DNA of 64,000 nt from the NCBI GenBank assembly GCA_933228895.1, contig OW121855.1:40314698-40378697 (forward strand). The letters are read 5' to 3'. Position 1 is the stretch's first letter. Every line of letters begins with the position of its first letter. The translations under genes were made by a program, and so were the position numbers. This DNA is from Platycnemis pennipes. Taxonomy: Eukaryota; Arthropoda; Insecta; Odonata; Platycnemididae. Under the pieces are notes generated by a model. The model had not been told where the DNA came from, did no database searches, and worked only from the letters and a program-made list of their open reading frames with translations. This document shows positions 46,661 through 59,539 of the stretch, one piece after another.

Positions 46661-47370
46661 AGAATTCTAACAGTGATAGTATAATTACTTTTTCGCAAGT
46701 AATATAGACTGCCAAAACTTGTTAGAGACGAAACTGAGTGTAATAATATTTTTCCTAATAAAAGGAATGAATAAATCAACCTTTACAGCCAATCGGGAGT
46801 CAGAAGTATTAACATGCAATGGCTAATTTGATGCCAGATATGGTATTCGAGAGTGTGGCCTGTGGTTCCAACGAAGATATTTGCCGCACATGACCCATAT
46901 TCTGCACCAATTACACCAGTTTAAATGCAAACATTTATTAGTATCTAAATTAATGCCTTTTACCATGTGTACGTGATATGCGTATGCAAACTGAGCAGGC
47001 AGCAGTGTTCTTATAATGAGGTCGTACATATGTAATGCTAATTCTACCGCGATTTATCCCACTATTGTCAGTTATTAGGAACGGTTGAGGTGATTTCAGA
47101 TGGAAATAAATCTCTTACCCTTAGCACTTTACTTTCGGTAGTGAGAAAATTATGTAAAATAGTTTGATGCATCAAAATATAGGTATCTTGAACGTGGAAA
47201 GTAAGAATATGTTCGTGTGTTTCCGGCTAACTTGTTGAAGGAGATATTTTCGAGTTTTTAACTTTCTCAGGTTGTCCATACTGGCCACTATTTTGAGACT
47301 TGATTCGGGTATCGATATGTCGTCCAGCATGAGCAACCTGATTCGGTGGAAAACTCAAAATATATATGCT
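46661..47370. other. AT-rich non-coding stretch
   Basis: No recognisable gene or repeat. Confidence 0.5.
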
Positions 47371-47374
47371 CACC

Positions 47375-47700
47375 AATTCTAAGATTGGTCTTCACTGGAT
47401 CCTTGTTATAACTTTTGTATTTTTTTCATTCATCTCGAAGCCTTAAATTTTAGGATTCTTCATTAATTTTACCCGAGTTTATTGTTTTTATAAGACCATC
47501 ATGCCTCAAATTGTAGGAATTGACGAAATTAGATTTTCCTTTAACTTTCTTTAAAAACCTACATTGGAGCATTCTTGTTTGTTACTAACTTCACCCATTT
47601 TTATCTTTATAATTCTTCCGTATCATTTCATTTCTGTTGCTTCCAGTGCTGCCTTTTCTGCCAGAGTCTCTTTAAGTTCAATATCTCACTGTAATTACCA
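47375..47700 (-). mobile_element. ancient RTE-like 3' end relic
   Basis: One minus-strand phase, read through about nine stops from 47700 to 47375, follows the C-terminus of the 20956-22495 pseudogene. Visible pieces are ALEATEMK-stop-YGRIIKIKMGEVSNKQE (compare VEAFEMWCYRRMLKIKWIDRVTNEE), then RKLKENLI (compare KRRRENLI), then RVKLMKNPKI (compare EGKVNGKIG) and RIQ-stop-RPILE near the end. The + strand ATTCTAAGATTGGTCTTCAC at about 47377-47396 parallels AATCCTAGGATTGGTTTGAC, the terminal sequence of the younger copies. Similarity is weak but ordered, so I take it as a very old copy. Confidence 0.45.
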
Positions 47701-48650
47701 AAAATGGTCATGATGGAATAACAAAGTGTTTGCTATATATTGTATATACTTGCTATTACGATTGCATTTGGAACTTCCAGCATGCAGTCATTGCATTATT
47801 AAAGCCGTGTTCTTACTTAAACCCCAGTTCTTTCATATCGATTATTTAGTGATGCATACACGATGACGTACCTCCCATATTGTCGTAAAGTGAATCTTTA
47901 CATTCCTTATACTTCCTTATACATCTGCTATGAAAACAATGTGAAAATAAAAGCAATCAGCGATATTAAAATTGCTATATTTTAATAATACTTGATTGAT
48001 GAGCGCTTTTAAAGCAATGCATTCCTTTGTTAGCTGTATTCCCAATTCTATATGTGCTACTAGTACCTACGTTTATACATGTCTTTTATGTGTAGGAAAA
48101 TTCAGCATTACCATATTGCCAAATATGTGTTCGATTCGGTTATATGAATATAATAATTAGCATAATTATATTTTTACCTTAACTACGTTCATATATTCTG
48201 GTCATACGTAAAAACTGATATGAAGGAAGACAAGTTGACGAAGAGATCTAGCTGCAGCACAGTCATTTTTTTGGCAAAGAAAATTGTGCCCATTTTTTAA
48301 ATACGACTCTAAGATAATTGCAATGACTACAAGATAAATATACCACATTGGTTTATCCATCTGGCATATAAATTTCTAATGTATTCTCCAATCTAAGGTC
48401 AACATTATTGAATAAAGAATGTGAGTAATATTATATTTAACTTCTTCCATAGATGATTAATAGCCTCGATTCTCACGTTGTCAAAGAGTCCAATTTTTAT
48501 TTCATACTAGGGTTTTAATGATTTACTCATGGATGAGTGCACAGATAGACCAACAATTTTATGGCAATGAATAGTAATCAATAATGATTTTCCTGTCACA
48601 ATCGTGGACCGTGCGCCCATAGAAAACTTTTGCCTCTTGATTATCCTCCA
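47701..48650. other. AT-rich non-coding stretch
   Basis: No recognisable gene or repeat. Confidence 0.5.
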
Positions 48651-48654
48651 GGGA

Positions 48655-49075
48655 ACTTATCGTTGTTTCCAGGAATTCAGGAAATCTCCACGAGGGGAAG
48701 CAGGGAAAAATGGGAGAAGGATTAACATGTGGAGATGAAGTGGAGGGGTTGGGAAGGCCTTCGGTGGACGGCTAAGGATGTAGAAGGGATGGAAAGGAAG
48801 TGATGCGGATGTATTAAAGGGATGGCGCTGAGGGGTGCGAGGTGGCAGGGTTGGAGGTGGGATGGGGGGAGAGAGGGATGATAGGATCCGGGAGTCCCAC
48901 GGTGGGAAACTTCGAAGAGGACGGCGAGCGGTGGCTTAACAATGAGTCAGCAAGGCCTTTCATCCGACAGGTCCGGTGCCGCGAGACGCATTTGAAGTTT
49001 AGATAAGCGTCGAAAATAGATTTCCCGGGGAAGGGAAACTTTGGCAAGTATGCGGGGGGATTTTCTCGCGACTTG
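48655..49075. other. purine-rich island
   Basis: The + strand is G/A-rich from about 48690 to 48890, with a 6-G run. It then becomes GC-rich and balanced to 49075. No coding signal recognised. Confidence 0.4.
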
Positions 49076-49690
49076 AGTGCTCAAATATCTCCTGGCTACT
49101 AATTGAGTGATTGATGAGACAACTCCTGCGATGCGTGACGAACGATGCAGGCGAGACTGGCCCTAAAACTGCAAATTAGATTAAACGTAGGGCAACATGT
49201 CAGCGTGCACTGCTGAACGAGAGAAAAACGCTTAATCGCAAGACACGAAAATCCTTCAAGGCGTGGTTCAACTAAAACTGGATGTGTTCTAACTCACATA
49301 GCACTTCTTCATATTTTTAACAAATTTGATCCTCATCACCTCAATTTTTTGTCATAAAGTGAATGGAAATTCTTCCAAAACCACTTGTGGTTTTTACATC
49401 AGTTTTCACCACATATTTTTAACGGTTGTATGCATCAGCTAAAAACTTTTAACATGATTTTACCCTGAAGAGAAAAATTAATATCATTCTACAGTCCACT
49501 CAACTAATTTTTAAATATATTTTATAACCTAAAATAATAATTTTACAACATTATTAGCCTGAATTCATTTAAAATATATATTTATGATACGCTTCTACGG
49601 TGTATGCCAAATCTAACTAGCAAAATGAGGATAAAATTTCTAGATTGAATTAAACCCCTAAATATACTTCATTTCAAATAAATGTAACTT
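49076..49690. other. AT-rich non-coding stretch
   Basis: No recognisable gene or repeat. Confidence 0.5.
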
Positions 49691-49691
49691 C

Positions 49692-50845
49692 TACGGATTC
49701 TGAAAGGAATTGGAGTTTCCTACAATGACCGAAGAATTATCCACAGTTTGTATAAAAACCAAGTAGCTGTGATAAAATCTGGACCCAGCTCTGAAGAGGC
49801 AAGAATAAGAAAAGGAGTGAGACAAGGCTGTGCACGGTCTCCCGTTATTTTTAATGTTTACATCGAGAAAACCATCAATGAAATGAACAAGAAGCCTTCT
49901 ACAGTGACTATCAATGGAGAAAAAATAATCATGCTGCGATTCGCCGATGATATAGCACTCATAGCTGAGACGGAGGGGGATCTGTACAAGATTCTAGTAA
50001 CAATGGAAAGAAAAATGGTCAGATATCAGCTAAAGATAAATAAGTGGACTAAGATATTGGTGTGAAGCAAGAAAGAAGAGGCTTGAACCAACGCTATACT
50101 AGGAAAAAATAAACTGGAAGACGTGAAAGAGTTTTGTTACCTGGGAAGCAGACCAACGATGGACGAGCCAAGAAAGAAATAGTCAGTAGAAAATCCCGGG
50201 CAAAGTGGGCATCATATCAAAAGAATAATCTACTTACAGCTGGAAAATAAGTCACGTGTTGTTATTTTCCCACTATAAAATGGCATCATAGCTGTATGTG
50301 GTTACCTTTCTTTAAAATAAAAAAATAAATACTAACAAAAATACAAGCTTAGAGATAAGGAAGCAATTTATCAGAAGTATATCTGGAGCATGTTTCTTTA
50401 CGGCAGTCAGGCATGTGCGACGGCAACAGTGGAGAATAAAAGGGTGGAAGCATTCAAAATATGGTGCTACCAAAGAATGATGAAGATAAAATGGATCGAC
50501 CGAGTGACCAATGAAGAAGTCTTAAGAAGAGTGGGAGAAAAGAGAAGTCTGCTGAAAACTATAAAAAGAAGACGGGCCTAATCGGCCTAAAAGACAACCT
50601 AATCGGCTATATCTTAAGACACGATGGCCTAATGAAGACTACAATGAATATTGTAATCAAGAAGTGGAAGGAAAATTGAACGGGAAGATTGGAAGAAGCA
50701 GGTATGAGGTATATAGAACAGGTTGTGAAGAATGTAAAAGAGAGTAGTTACGTTAGTATGAAGAGGTTTGCCGTTAGTAAAATCGAGTGGAAGCCTGCGA
50801 GAAGCCAATCCTACGATTATTGACCCATGATGATGATGATATCAT
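49692..50845 (+). mobile_element. RTE-like retrotransposon, decayed 5'-truncated copy
   Basis: Homology to the 20935-22495 copy starts at about 49695 with RILKGIGVSYNDRRIIHSLY and continues in frame through KNQVAVIKSGPS, RKGVRQGCARSPVIFNVYI and the intact catalytic FADD box near 49943, to a TGA at 50063-50065. Frameshifts follow. A ~90-bp foreign segment at about 50249-50337 splits the region equivalent to LLTAGNTSIE. The frame resumes with MFLYGSQACATATVENKRVE and the FKIWCYQRMMKIKWIDRV block, then decays. The end shows GCCAATCCTACGATTATTGA and a (ATG)n tail at about 50827-50841. The copy is older than 20935-22495 but clearly the same family. Confidence 0.9.
50249..50337. mobile_element. ~90-bp nested insertion in RTE copy
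   Basis: Sibling sequence is continuous across this point (CTTACAGCAGGAAATACAAG), whereas this copy has TACAGCTGGAAAAT, about 90 extra bases, then AAAAATACAAGC. AAAAT flanks both sides and may be a target-site duplication. The insert includes CACTATAAAATGG and ends in an A-rich run (AAAATAAAAAAATAAATACT), as the 3' end of a small retroposed sequence might. I do not recognise the source. Confidence 0.6.
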
Positions 50846-51325
50846 ACATTTAATGACCATAAGCATTTTTATTTCCTAAAATTTGCAAGATCAACACTTT
50901 CTATGATCTAAATTCGAATTTTTTTTTATTTTTAATTGATTTTTATTGTAATCAAGCCATACTTTACATGCCATACTCCATGCTATCTAAATTGGATTCT
51001 TTATAAAATTTATCATTTGAAATTAAATTATGATGATTTTTAATGGTAATTTGAACAAAATAAAAGGGTAGGACATAAATTTTGGGAATCCTCTAACAAA
51101 ATTTGGCATAAAGACCATACTTTTCGCATTTAACAATTCATTAAATGATCCAATTTAAGATCTTAAATTATCCAGAAGTATTAAAAATTCGAAAGCCGTT
51201 TATCAGGTTCAACCACATCTTTGCCGAAAATTAATAAATACGAAGCTGAAAAAAACCATCCCCATCATTTATAGATGAATAGATTTCTCAACCCTAATCG
51301 CAAATCAGAATCTCTCGGCGCATCA
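50846..51325. other. AT-rich non-coding stretch
   Basis: No recognisable gene or repeat. Confidence 0.5.
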
Positions 51326-51329
51326 GGGG

Positions 51330-52545
51330 AAGATGACGCCTTCTTGCGCCGAATATTTTCGGTCCAATAATTTCCCAACCTACCTAAAAGATGTGACCCT
51401 CCCACTTCCCTCCCAATCCAACACCAACACCATCCCTCAGATCCCTTTTGCCTTATTTCCCTTCCCCCGCCAAGAGACTTCAATAAGAAGACCTTCCCCG
51501 CAGTCCATTCCCTCTTCTCTTTTTTTCTCCTTTCCCACACCTCTCTCCTCTCGATCAGCTTCCATCGTCCCTCGCCACCGACTCTCATTTTAAAATAATT
51601 TATTTCCCCCTCCCTCCCCCCGGACACACTCCTAAAACTTTCGAGATGTACCCTCCACCGTCATGGGAGAGAGAAAGGAAGGTACCCTATTTGAAGAATA
51701 CTCGGAATCCTCTATTTCCATACTCTTCCGCTCCCCCTCCAAACCCCCGTACTCTCCTTTTATAGGTACGAGCTTGGCCTCCCCCCCACCACCACTTCCA
51801 ATCATCGTGTTCTACTGCCTAGTCTCCTACGTCACCTTCTCACTCCCTCTACGGCCGCCTCTGTAGGAAACCTCCCCCCTCTCTTCACCCCGACCCTTTT
51901 AAGTGAAGCCTCTCATCCCTCCCCTACCCCCATCCACCTCATTTCCCACGCCCTTCCCATTATTCCTTGGACGCCATTTATTACAAAAGGGCGGATCTAC
52001 CAAGCTGCGTTAACGAGGAGGGTAGGAAGAAGGGGGGGGGTGCCAAAAAGGGGTCGCCGGAGCACGGGACGTAGGTGGAGAAGGGGATGGGAGCGTGCCG
52101 CGAAGGGGGTGGTAGAATGTGTCCCTTTCCTCCAGTATTTCCCTCAACACCCCCTACTCTTCCACACCTACGTCATCACCGATCCCCCACCTCTCCCTCC
52201 CCTCAAGCCTCCACCGTCACCTGACGAAATCTTTCCGACCTACTTTTTTCCCAATCTAGATACTTGCTCCGTCTTGCTTGCATACGCAGACCCCTCCCTA
52301 CACCTCTCTTTCTCAAATCCATCTGCGTTCAATCCTTGAAAGACTAGAAGCGATATATTGACGGCATCTCCCTCCCACCTTTACATAAAACCCAACATCA
52401 GACCCTTGCTACCCACAATGAACCTCTTCAGAAATCCTAGAAACCCTCGCCCCATTCACTATTCTACGCTTCGATTCCAAAACATACTTTATGGCTCGCA
52501 CTCTCACAAGCATTCAACCACCTCCATCAAAAATCCTCTGTGCTA
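51330..52545. other. pyrimidine-rich island with a purine-rich insert
   Basis: The + strand is C/T-rich at about 51370-52000 and 52110-52450. Between about 52010 and 52110 it flips to G/A-rich with a 9-G run at 52032-52040. Open frames of up to 120 codons on either strand are low-complexity and are not called. Confidence 0.45.
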
Positions 52546-54475
52546 AATTGTCTTTCTTATGCAGAATCCATTTACGTGTTCCAATAAGACACCCTATGCT
52601 CATTTACATCCCAGGGGTTAATAATTTCTCTATCTGCCCACTCTACCCCTCTTACCAATGCTAGATTCTGTCACTGCGAATAACTTTGTGATTGAATCTC
52701 AATCACACCCTCTCTGTAAGTGCCTGAATTTCCGACATAATAACGGCAATAAATGGTATTAACAAAACTTTACAATTGAACAGCTAGACCTGCGGAAGGG
52801 TAATTCTTTATTTAGACGATGAGTTTATGTATGTGATATAAATTCTATCATTAGCACTGCACGACATGTCGATATCGAGTATATCAATCCAAAAAACATC
52901 CTTCTACTATAGTGAGAGACCCACTAATACAAGTGAAATATACTACCGCCAAAATGGAGATAAAGTATTCCATTTTCAACATTTTAGAATATTCAGGTCA
53001 TTTTAATTTCAAGAGCGCCTAAGTGAGACTCAATTATTTGTGAATAGTGGGCATTCTGGATTGATTCCAAGGCAAGGGCATAGTTACTAATCCTTTTTAA
53101 GCACGATAGAAAATGCATTCTTGTTTCGAATTCACCCCTGTCACATACCTTAAAAGTTTCTCGCAGGGTGTTATGTAGATGTAGAGTTATTGTGAAAAAT
53201 TTACTGCCATGTCAAATGATTTAAATTTCTGGGAAATGTAGAATCAGATGATATTTCTACTATAAACTGCTCGATTAACAGCCTAAATATCCAGATGTGA
53301 ATATCAAAAAACAAGATGAACCCGGAAACGTATTACTTTGCATAGGTCCTAAAGGTTATGGCCTCAGGATCTATTTCTCTCTACTACCATTATAATGTCC
53401 TTACCATTAATAGTTAAACAAAAGTAGACATTAACCTTGCTTTAACAATTTCTTGGGTGACAATACTGTAGATTCTGCCTGTTTAATTCATACATTGGCT
53501 CAAATTCTCTCTTACGTGACCACACAGACGCAATAACTTTGTAACTCCTATATTTAATCAACCAAAGTATAATTCGAAATGTTAAGGTCTTATCAAATAT
53601 CACAACTAGTATTCAGCACGTCAGCGCACTGAAAATAACGCAGTCTATATTTCGGTCAACTTGGTGCGCACTCATAAAGCATCACCGCGAGCTTATTCGT
53701 TCCTTTTGAAAAGGAAATAAGATGTAAAATAAATATGTGCTTACATATTTATATCAATAATTCCATTAATCTACCTGAAATAAAAAAGCTACCGGGGTTA
53801 GTCACTATTCCTCCTGCTAACGCTTTCCTCAAGGTTTCTTACGAACGGAAAATTCTTTTCACCTTATATGTACACCAATAAGACTGGATAAAGAGGTAGC
53901 AAAAGTGGAAGGGAATAAGACTATGATTAACCAAATTCTCAGAGTTGGGACATAAAACAAATGGGAGAAAGCTTGGAAAAGATTGTAATTGATTTATGGA
54001 TATCGGACGGAATGATGTTAAACCGAAAATACAAAGAACAAAAAAGGGAGAAAATACAAACAGATGCTGTCAATGTAAAAGTTTGATTTGAAGGAATAGA
54101 GTGGTAAACATTATTAAGATTATACAATTTTTGCGTAATTACGGCAGCAAACACACATAAAGTCAAATTGATTCAAATTTCTCGCACAAAGCTGTATCTC
54201 AAACAATTAGAGCAGACGCTGACATAATTACTAATATTCATCTACTGAGAGTTTAAATCAATTTACTTACTGAGTTATCATGCAGCACAAATAATATTAT
54301 TCGGAATCAATCTTCTCCCCTCTATTCCATGCATTTTTGACGGGGCGAATTTTCTCATCACGTTCCAGGAGTACTAATTGGCATGTTTGAGGTTGCAAAC
54401 GGTCTTTTTCGAATGTATATATTTCCTTATGGCACTTCCTCGTTTCCTGTGGTTTCATGAGTGGTAACAATGCAA
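52546..54475. other. AT-rich non-coding stretch
   Basis: No recognisable gene or repeat. Confidence 0.5.
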
Positions 54476-54479
54476 CTTA

Positions 54480-55545
54480 CTATAATTCAATGTGACAGAT
54501 CCCTTGCCTTCTTGTATCCCTTTTCCACTTTTCATCTCGGTCACCTCTCTAACATCAAAGGACCATCTTGGTAATCTTCCACAAAGGTGGTGAAAGAACC
54601 TTCACCCTATCACCCTCGGCACATTTATGCTTTGAATAAATCTCCTCTCCTTTCTCCTCACTTGATTTTCCAGCTCCCTCTCCCCTTATTACGATACTCT
54701 TCTCCCTTCTTGTGAAACCCTATTGACCCTCCCACCTACCTGCTCAATCGACCGTGGACAGATTTAACCCCTCCATTTTTTTAATCCAAATTCCACTTTC
54801 CCTCGCACCCACTCATTCCCCAACCACCTCAACCCCTCTCTTTTCTTCTTTTCTGTTACACCCCTTTAAGCATAAACATTTTTTTTTAAAGAAAAACCTT
54901 TTCCTTCGCCGGCTTCCCTCCATTTAAAAGACGCCGCCGCAAGGAGTTCCCTACTCTTTTCTTTTTCCATTCTCTCCCCTCACGGCTCTTCCTTTTTATC
55001 TCATTCCCTAGCCATTCCTCCCTCCTTCTCCGATGACGCAACCCAACAACCGTATCTACCCACAACGTTCTCGTTTCTCGGTGAGAATACTTGCCCCATT
55101 TTTACCGACACCACAGCCTTCCTTTCCCTTCAAACCGCTCTCTCTCTCTCAATCTTACCCTCATCCTTTTACCCTGACTCCCCTTCCCCGCCGGAAGATT
55201 TTTCCGCCGCTGTATATATAAAGAGAAGACTGTACGGGAAGTAGGTGGTTTGGTGGCGGTAGATGAGGAAAAAAGGGTTAGGGGAAATAATAAAGAAAAT
55301 CGTACGCAATCCAACCCAATGTTCACCCCTTCCGACCGCACCCCCCAAGAGGGCACAGGAGGGTGAGTTCTCAGACCGCATATATGCTCCACAATCGGAT
55401 AACTACCATAGCTTCTGTTATTTTTATTCTTCCATACGTTTCCTTCTCCAGTTTCTGGGAAAACCAAGAAATTTAGCAAGATCTGCGTCCTTAAAAATGA
55501 ACTCTCTTTCCCGCAAACCAACTCCAATTTTCATCTTTACCTGCT
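54480..55545. other. pyrimidine-rich island
   Basis: The + strand is C/T-rich at about 54500-55210, with CTCTCTCTC at about 55139-55149. It becomes more balanced up to 55545. A 141-codon minus-strand frame (55102-55527) has no recognisable domain. Confidence 0.45.
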
Positions 55546-56585
55546 AGCCTCATCCTTATTCACGTACCATAGCTACAACAAAGTTTTAATAAAATAATTT
55601 AAAGTAGTAAATGAATCCTGTGTATAAGTAACAAGAATTACACCCTGAGACTTGAATGAATCAATACTGTATGCGACCAAAGGAATACAAGGCATGGATC
55701 ATTAAAAGTTCAAGAAACTATGAAGAGCAACAAAAACCGCCCACAATTTACGAAATTTCAAAGCATATTTGTTTTAATAGGGGAAATTTCGGCTATGTAC
55801 TTATCCAAATTATATTGCGAAAGGAGAATATCAACCTTTAAAAGCTTCAACAGGATGGACGAAAAGGTACGAAACGCATAATTTCCGTTCATCACATATC
55901 ATTAAAATATGATGAACTGCTTCCTTTATAATAGGTAGTTTTCATTAATTTATATGCATATAATGAAATGTTCTGGCTATTTCATGCATTCATCAAAGCA
56001 TATACTACAGTACTGGAGCTAAGAACCCAAGGAGGTAAAATTCCTATCGTGGTATTAGGGGCGCACTAAGAAAGGAGTTTTGCATAAAACAATTGAGTTA
56101 TATTCACCCCTTTAATGTTAACTTTTACTCCCTTAAGAAAATCATTGAATTCGGTGCAGTTGCTTTTTCATTAGCCTTTTTAAATAAACTTCGCTAATAT
56201 TGAATATTGCCCCGTGAATGCTTAAACGTTCAATGAATCAACAACCATCTAGATCGTGATTAAATGTAGAATATATGTTTTATTAGATTTAATACTCAAT
56301 GAGTAAAGAGCTTAGAGCCAGAAAGTTTGAGGTGTTGCCTTCTTGGTGAAAGACTCGTGGTGCTCTGGTCTTCCTCAAGACTGAATTTCATTCATAATGC
56401 CGAATTCTGGTGCGAGAGTTCCAAGTGTCACCATTTTATGCATCGTGTACACCCGCAATTAAAATAATTTTTTTCAGTCTTAAAAACCAAACTCAAATTA
56501 AAAACTTACAACCCAAATCTCAAAAGCGGTGCTTTTTCTTCATGTGACGTGCAGTTTTCACTAAAAAAATGACAAAAAACAAGGG
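55546..56585. other. AT-rich non-coding stretch
   Basis: No recognisable gene or repeat. Confidence 0.5.
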
Positions 56586-56587
56586 GA

Positions 56588-56905
56588 TCGGGTTGATGTG
56601 GTGGCTAGAATCCCATACTGAGGCCCGGGGTTTGAATCCTGTCACAGGTGGATTGGCATATCAGTCCCTACTCAAGCGATTTATAGAGATCATACGTGTT
56701 CAGTACTCTTTCCGTCAGATGAGACGTTAAGCAGTGGTCCCCTTGGCGTATTTTGTTAAAAGCAGCCAAATGCCGACGCTGGATTTCTGTGTTTCCTCCC
56801 TACGTTCCCTGAAATCTCCTTCCTTTACACAGTTACCCACTCTTCTCTGGCACGAATGGCCTTAGTTGTCGGTCGCCTCTCCCAAATAACTACAAATGGC
56901 AAATG
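56588..56905 (+). mobile_element. tRNA-derived SINE, apparently near full length
   Basis: The head has an RNA polymerase III A-box region in GTTGATGTGGTGGCTAGAA (56592-56610) and a B box GGTTTGAATCC (56629-56639) at tRNA-like spacing, so it is tRNA-derived. The body then runs through GATGAGACGTTAAGCAGTGG, TCCCCTTGGCG, GCCGACGCTGGATTTCTGTG, a C/T-rich segment and GTTGTCGGTCGCC, ending near CCCAAATAACTACAAATGGC. Bodies of this kind are, from memory, common in arthropod SINEs. The SINE at 37525-37705 shares part of the body, and the one at 35525-35690 shares the head. A partner LINE was not identified, and target-site duplications were not resolved by eye. Confidence 0.75.
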
Positions 56906-59535
56906 TTAAAATATATTTTGGTGTTCATAACTTCTTTAAGGCAACAGTTCATATATATGTCACATGCATGTACCTTTTATTCAAAAACATAGAACGGACG
57001 AAATTGTGAAGGTAAAATTTAAGGGCGCCATATGCAGACGTCATTTTCGGTAACAGATCGAACCAAACACTCCATCAATCCCAAGAGGGTGAATTGACTA
57101 ACGGACGGACTAACGTAAGGTGGTGTCAGTAAGTTTATTGTTGAGTGCACAATTATGGATACGAAATAAATAGTTTATGCTACACTAGATTAGAGACAAG
57201 TGTTTTCCACCGGCCACGTGGCTTTTAATATGGCGGTTAACTTAATAGGATACGAATCATCTGAGTAGCTTAATATCTGGTGATAAGTTTACAACAGCAA
57301 ATAGAATTAAAATTATTTTGGTTTTAATCTCATTTATATAGTTATGTTTAAAATTCAAAACTCCCCGCTGAAATGCAACGGCCACCTTTTTTTTAGTAAT
57401 ATTAACAAGAATGCCTAAATAGGAGACAGTAGAGAAAAGAAAAACGAATGCGTTTACAGTGAGTACTGAATGTGTTCACCGACATAGACGGATAGATTTC
57501 CACAAATGAGATTAATGCGTACTTGTAATTAATGGTAAGATGATGTGAATTGGAAGCTAATGGATGCAATTTGTGCTCCGTCGCAATAGCATATTTAACA
57601 GCGCCACACGCGGACAATCTGCTCGTAATTAATAACCACTTGAACTCTCATTTTTAATCAAAAACTACCTGCCCTATTCCATAGAGTCATAAAAATATTA
57701 TGAGTTTCAACTCAAAGAGCCATCACTAGCCGTAAGAGTAATTTTAGCATAGATTTTTATGCCTAGAGATGACTTAGTATGTCACCGATTAAAACTCTGG
57801 GTATACAAGTGTTTTTGAATACACATGTGTTCTTTATTCTATATCACGCCTGAATATGTTCATCTTATCGTGATCTCTCATTTTATGTTTGATGATTTGC
57901 CACAATCTGATGAACGATTATACGCATATTTTAAATTAAATGGCAGCTAATGGTGTATTTTCGTCTTCGCTGCATTTTGAGGAGCTTTAGTCTGAGCGAA
58001 CTAGTGTACGAATTGACTTTTTCGGGGAGTGAAAGGTGTGAGAAAAGAAAGAAAAGATTTACCATTATAACATCGAAAAGAGCAAAGAGGTCAACATGTC
58101 TGTTCTCCAAAAATTGGAGGAATAAACTATAAATAATACCCACAGAATAACAAGACCGGATTTCACCGAAATCAGTAATGTTTGTCATTAATACGGGAGC
58201 TTATACTAAGGGTCACCAAATTTTATCTAAAACATCTTAAGAACTATTTTTTTATTCACCAAAAAAAAACATTTTTATGATTAATAAACCAAATAGAATT
58301 ACTCCAATGGGTTTTTTTCTTCATCAAATCAGTCTATGAATATTGACGTCACATATAAGAGGGTATTACGATATATTACACAGAGATCATGCGTTAATAG
58401 ATACTACAGTGACTTCATTAATATTTAAATTTTCATACTATCAGTGAAATTATATAATATATTGAAAACAAATATTTTAAAAAAATCATTTTACCTCTGG
58501 TTTCTGTTTTTAAATGTTCTATGGATCGTTCAATATTCAATGGCACTCTCAAAAATGTTCCCGGAAACGTGATAGGAAACTCCTATATTCATCGAGGGTG
58601 AGAGATTCCATCGAAGGACTCTGAGAAATAAATGAATGTACTCTTATAATGTTGATTATAGAGTACGAGCAAAAAGCGCGGACAAGGAATTAGAGAACTT
58701 AATATCTTAATTTTCTAATTGGAAATATATCATTAGAATTAATGAACAATATCCAGATTCCTAGATAATTTGGAAGCAATAAACGGGTAAACTAAGAAAC
58801 ATGAATAATTTAAATGCTTTCCCATGTCACTTTAGTCATTTCAACCAAATGAAATTTTGTTTTTTATATTTGTTTGAGATGTTGAGACTACTGCCATTAA
58901 ATCCTAATAAATATCTCTAAATTGGAATTAATTAATATTCTAAATGATTATTAGTAAGTATCCCCAGTGATCTAAATTCTCTTATTTCTCTTAGTTAATA
59001 TGCCTAATTTTTCTAGGAAAGTAATAAAATAATTAAGTTTTGTTTAAATTTTAAAATATCAATTGCAATGTTATCAACCTTTTCTAAAAAGTATCATGTG
59101 CACAAATTATATGCTAAATTTTACTATGATGTGCATAGTGCATGACACAATAAATCCTAACTCTAACGGTATTTAATATTGGTTTATCTGAGTCAGAAGG
59201 GACAAAAACTCTGACGAAATAAATGAGAAGGGAGAGTGAAAATGTGTAGTTGAAAGCATTAGTAAAAAGGTCTTTTCGTTTACTTGGGGAAAAATACTTA
59301 CTGTGAAATAAATGAACACTAATTTAGAATAAGCTTCATTACCACTAATTGTGCTTCAGTAGTTAAGCTTCTCTTTAGAATGACAAAAATTGGCATACCG
59401 CTCGAAGCTTACATACTATGTTGTGCAGTTCTGGTGCCAGCGCGTTGATAGATTGGATTTTCGTTTCCATATCGTGCGATTTCTATTTCCCATGAAGTAC
59501 TTATCAGTGATAATTAGTGAGGTCACAACTAATTC
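56906..59535. other. AT-rich non-coding stretch
   Basis: About 2.6 kb. AATATGGCGG at 57227-57236 is the only motif that stands out. No recognisable gene or repeat. Confidence 0.5.
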
Positions 59536-59539
59536 ACGC

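Noticed and set aside
46114..46662. 182-codon open frame on the + strand
   Set aside because: The translation shows no known domain, and minus-strand frames of similar length overlap it. Not enough to call a gene.
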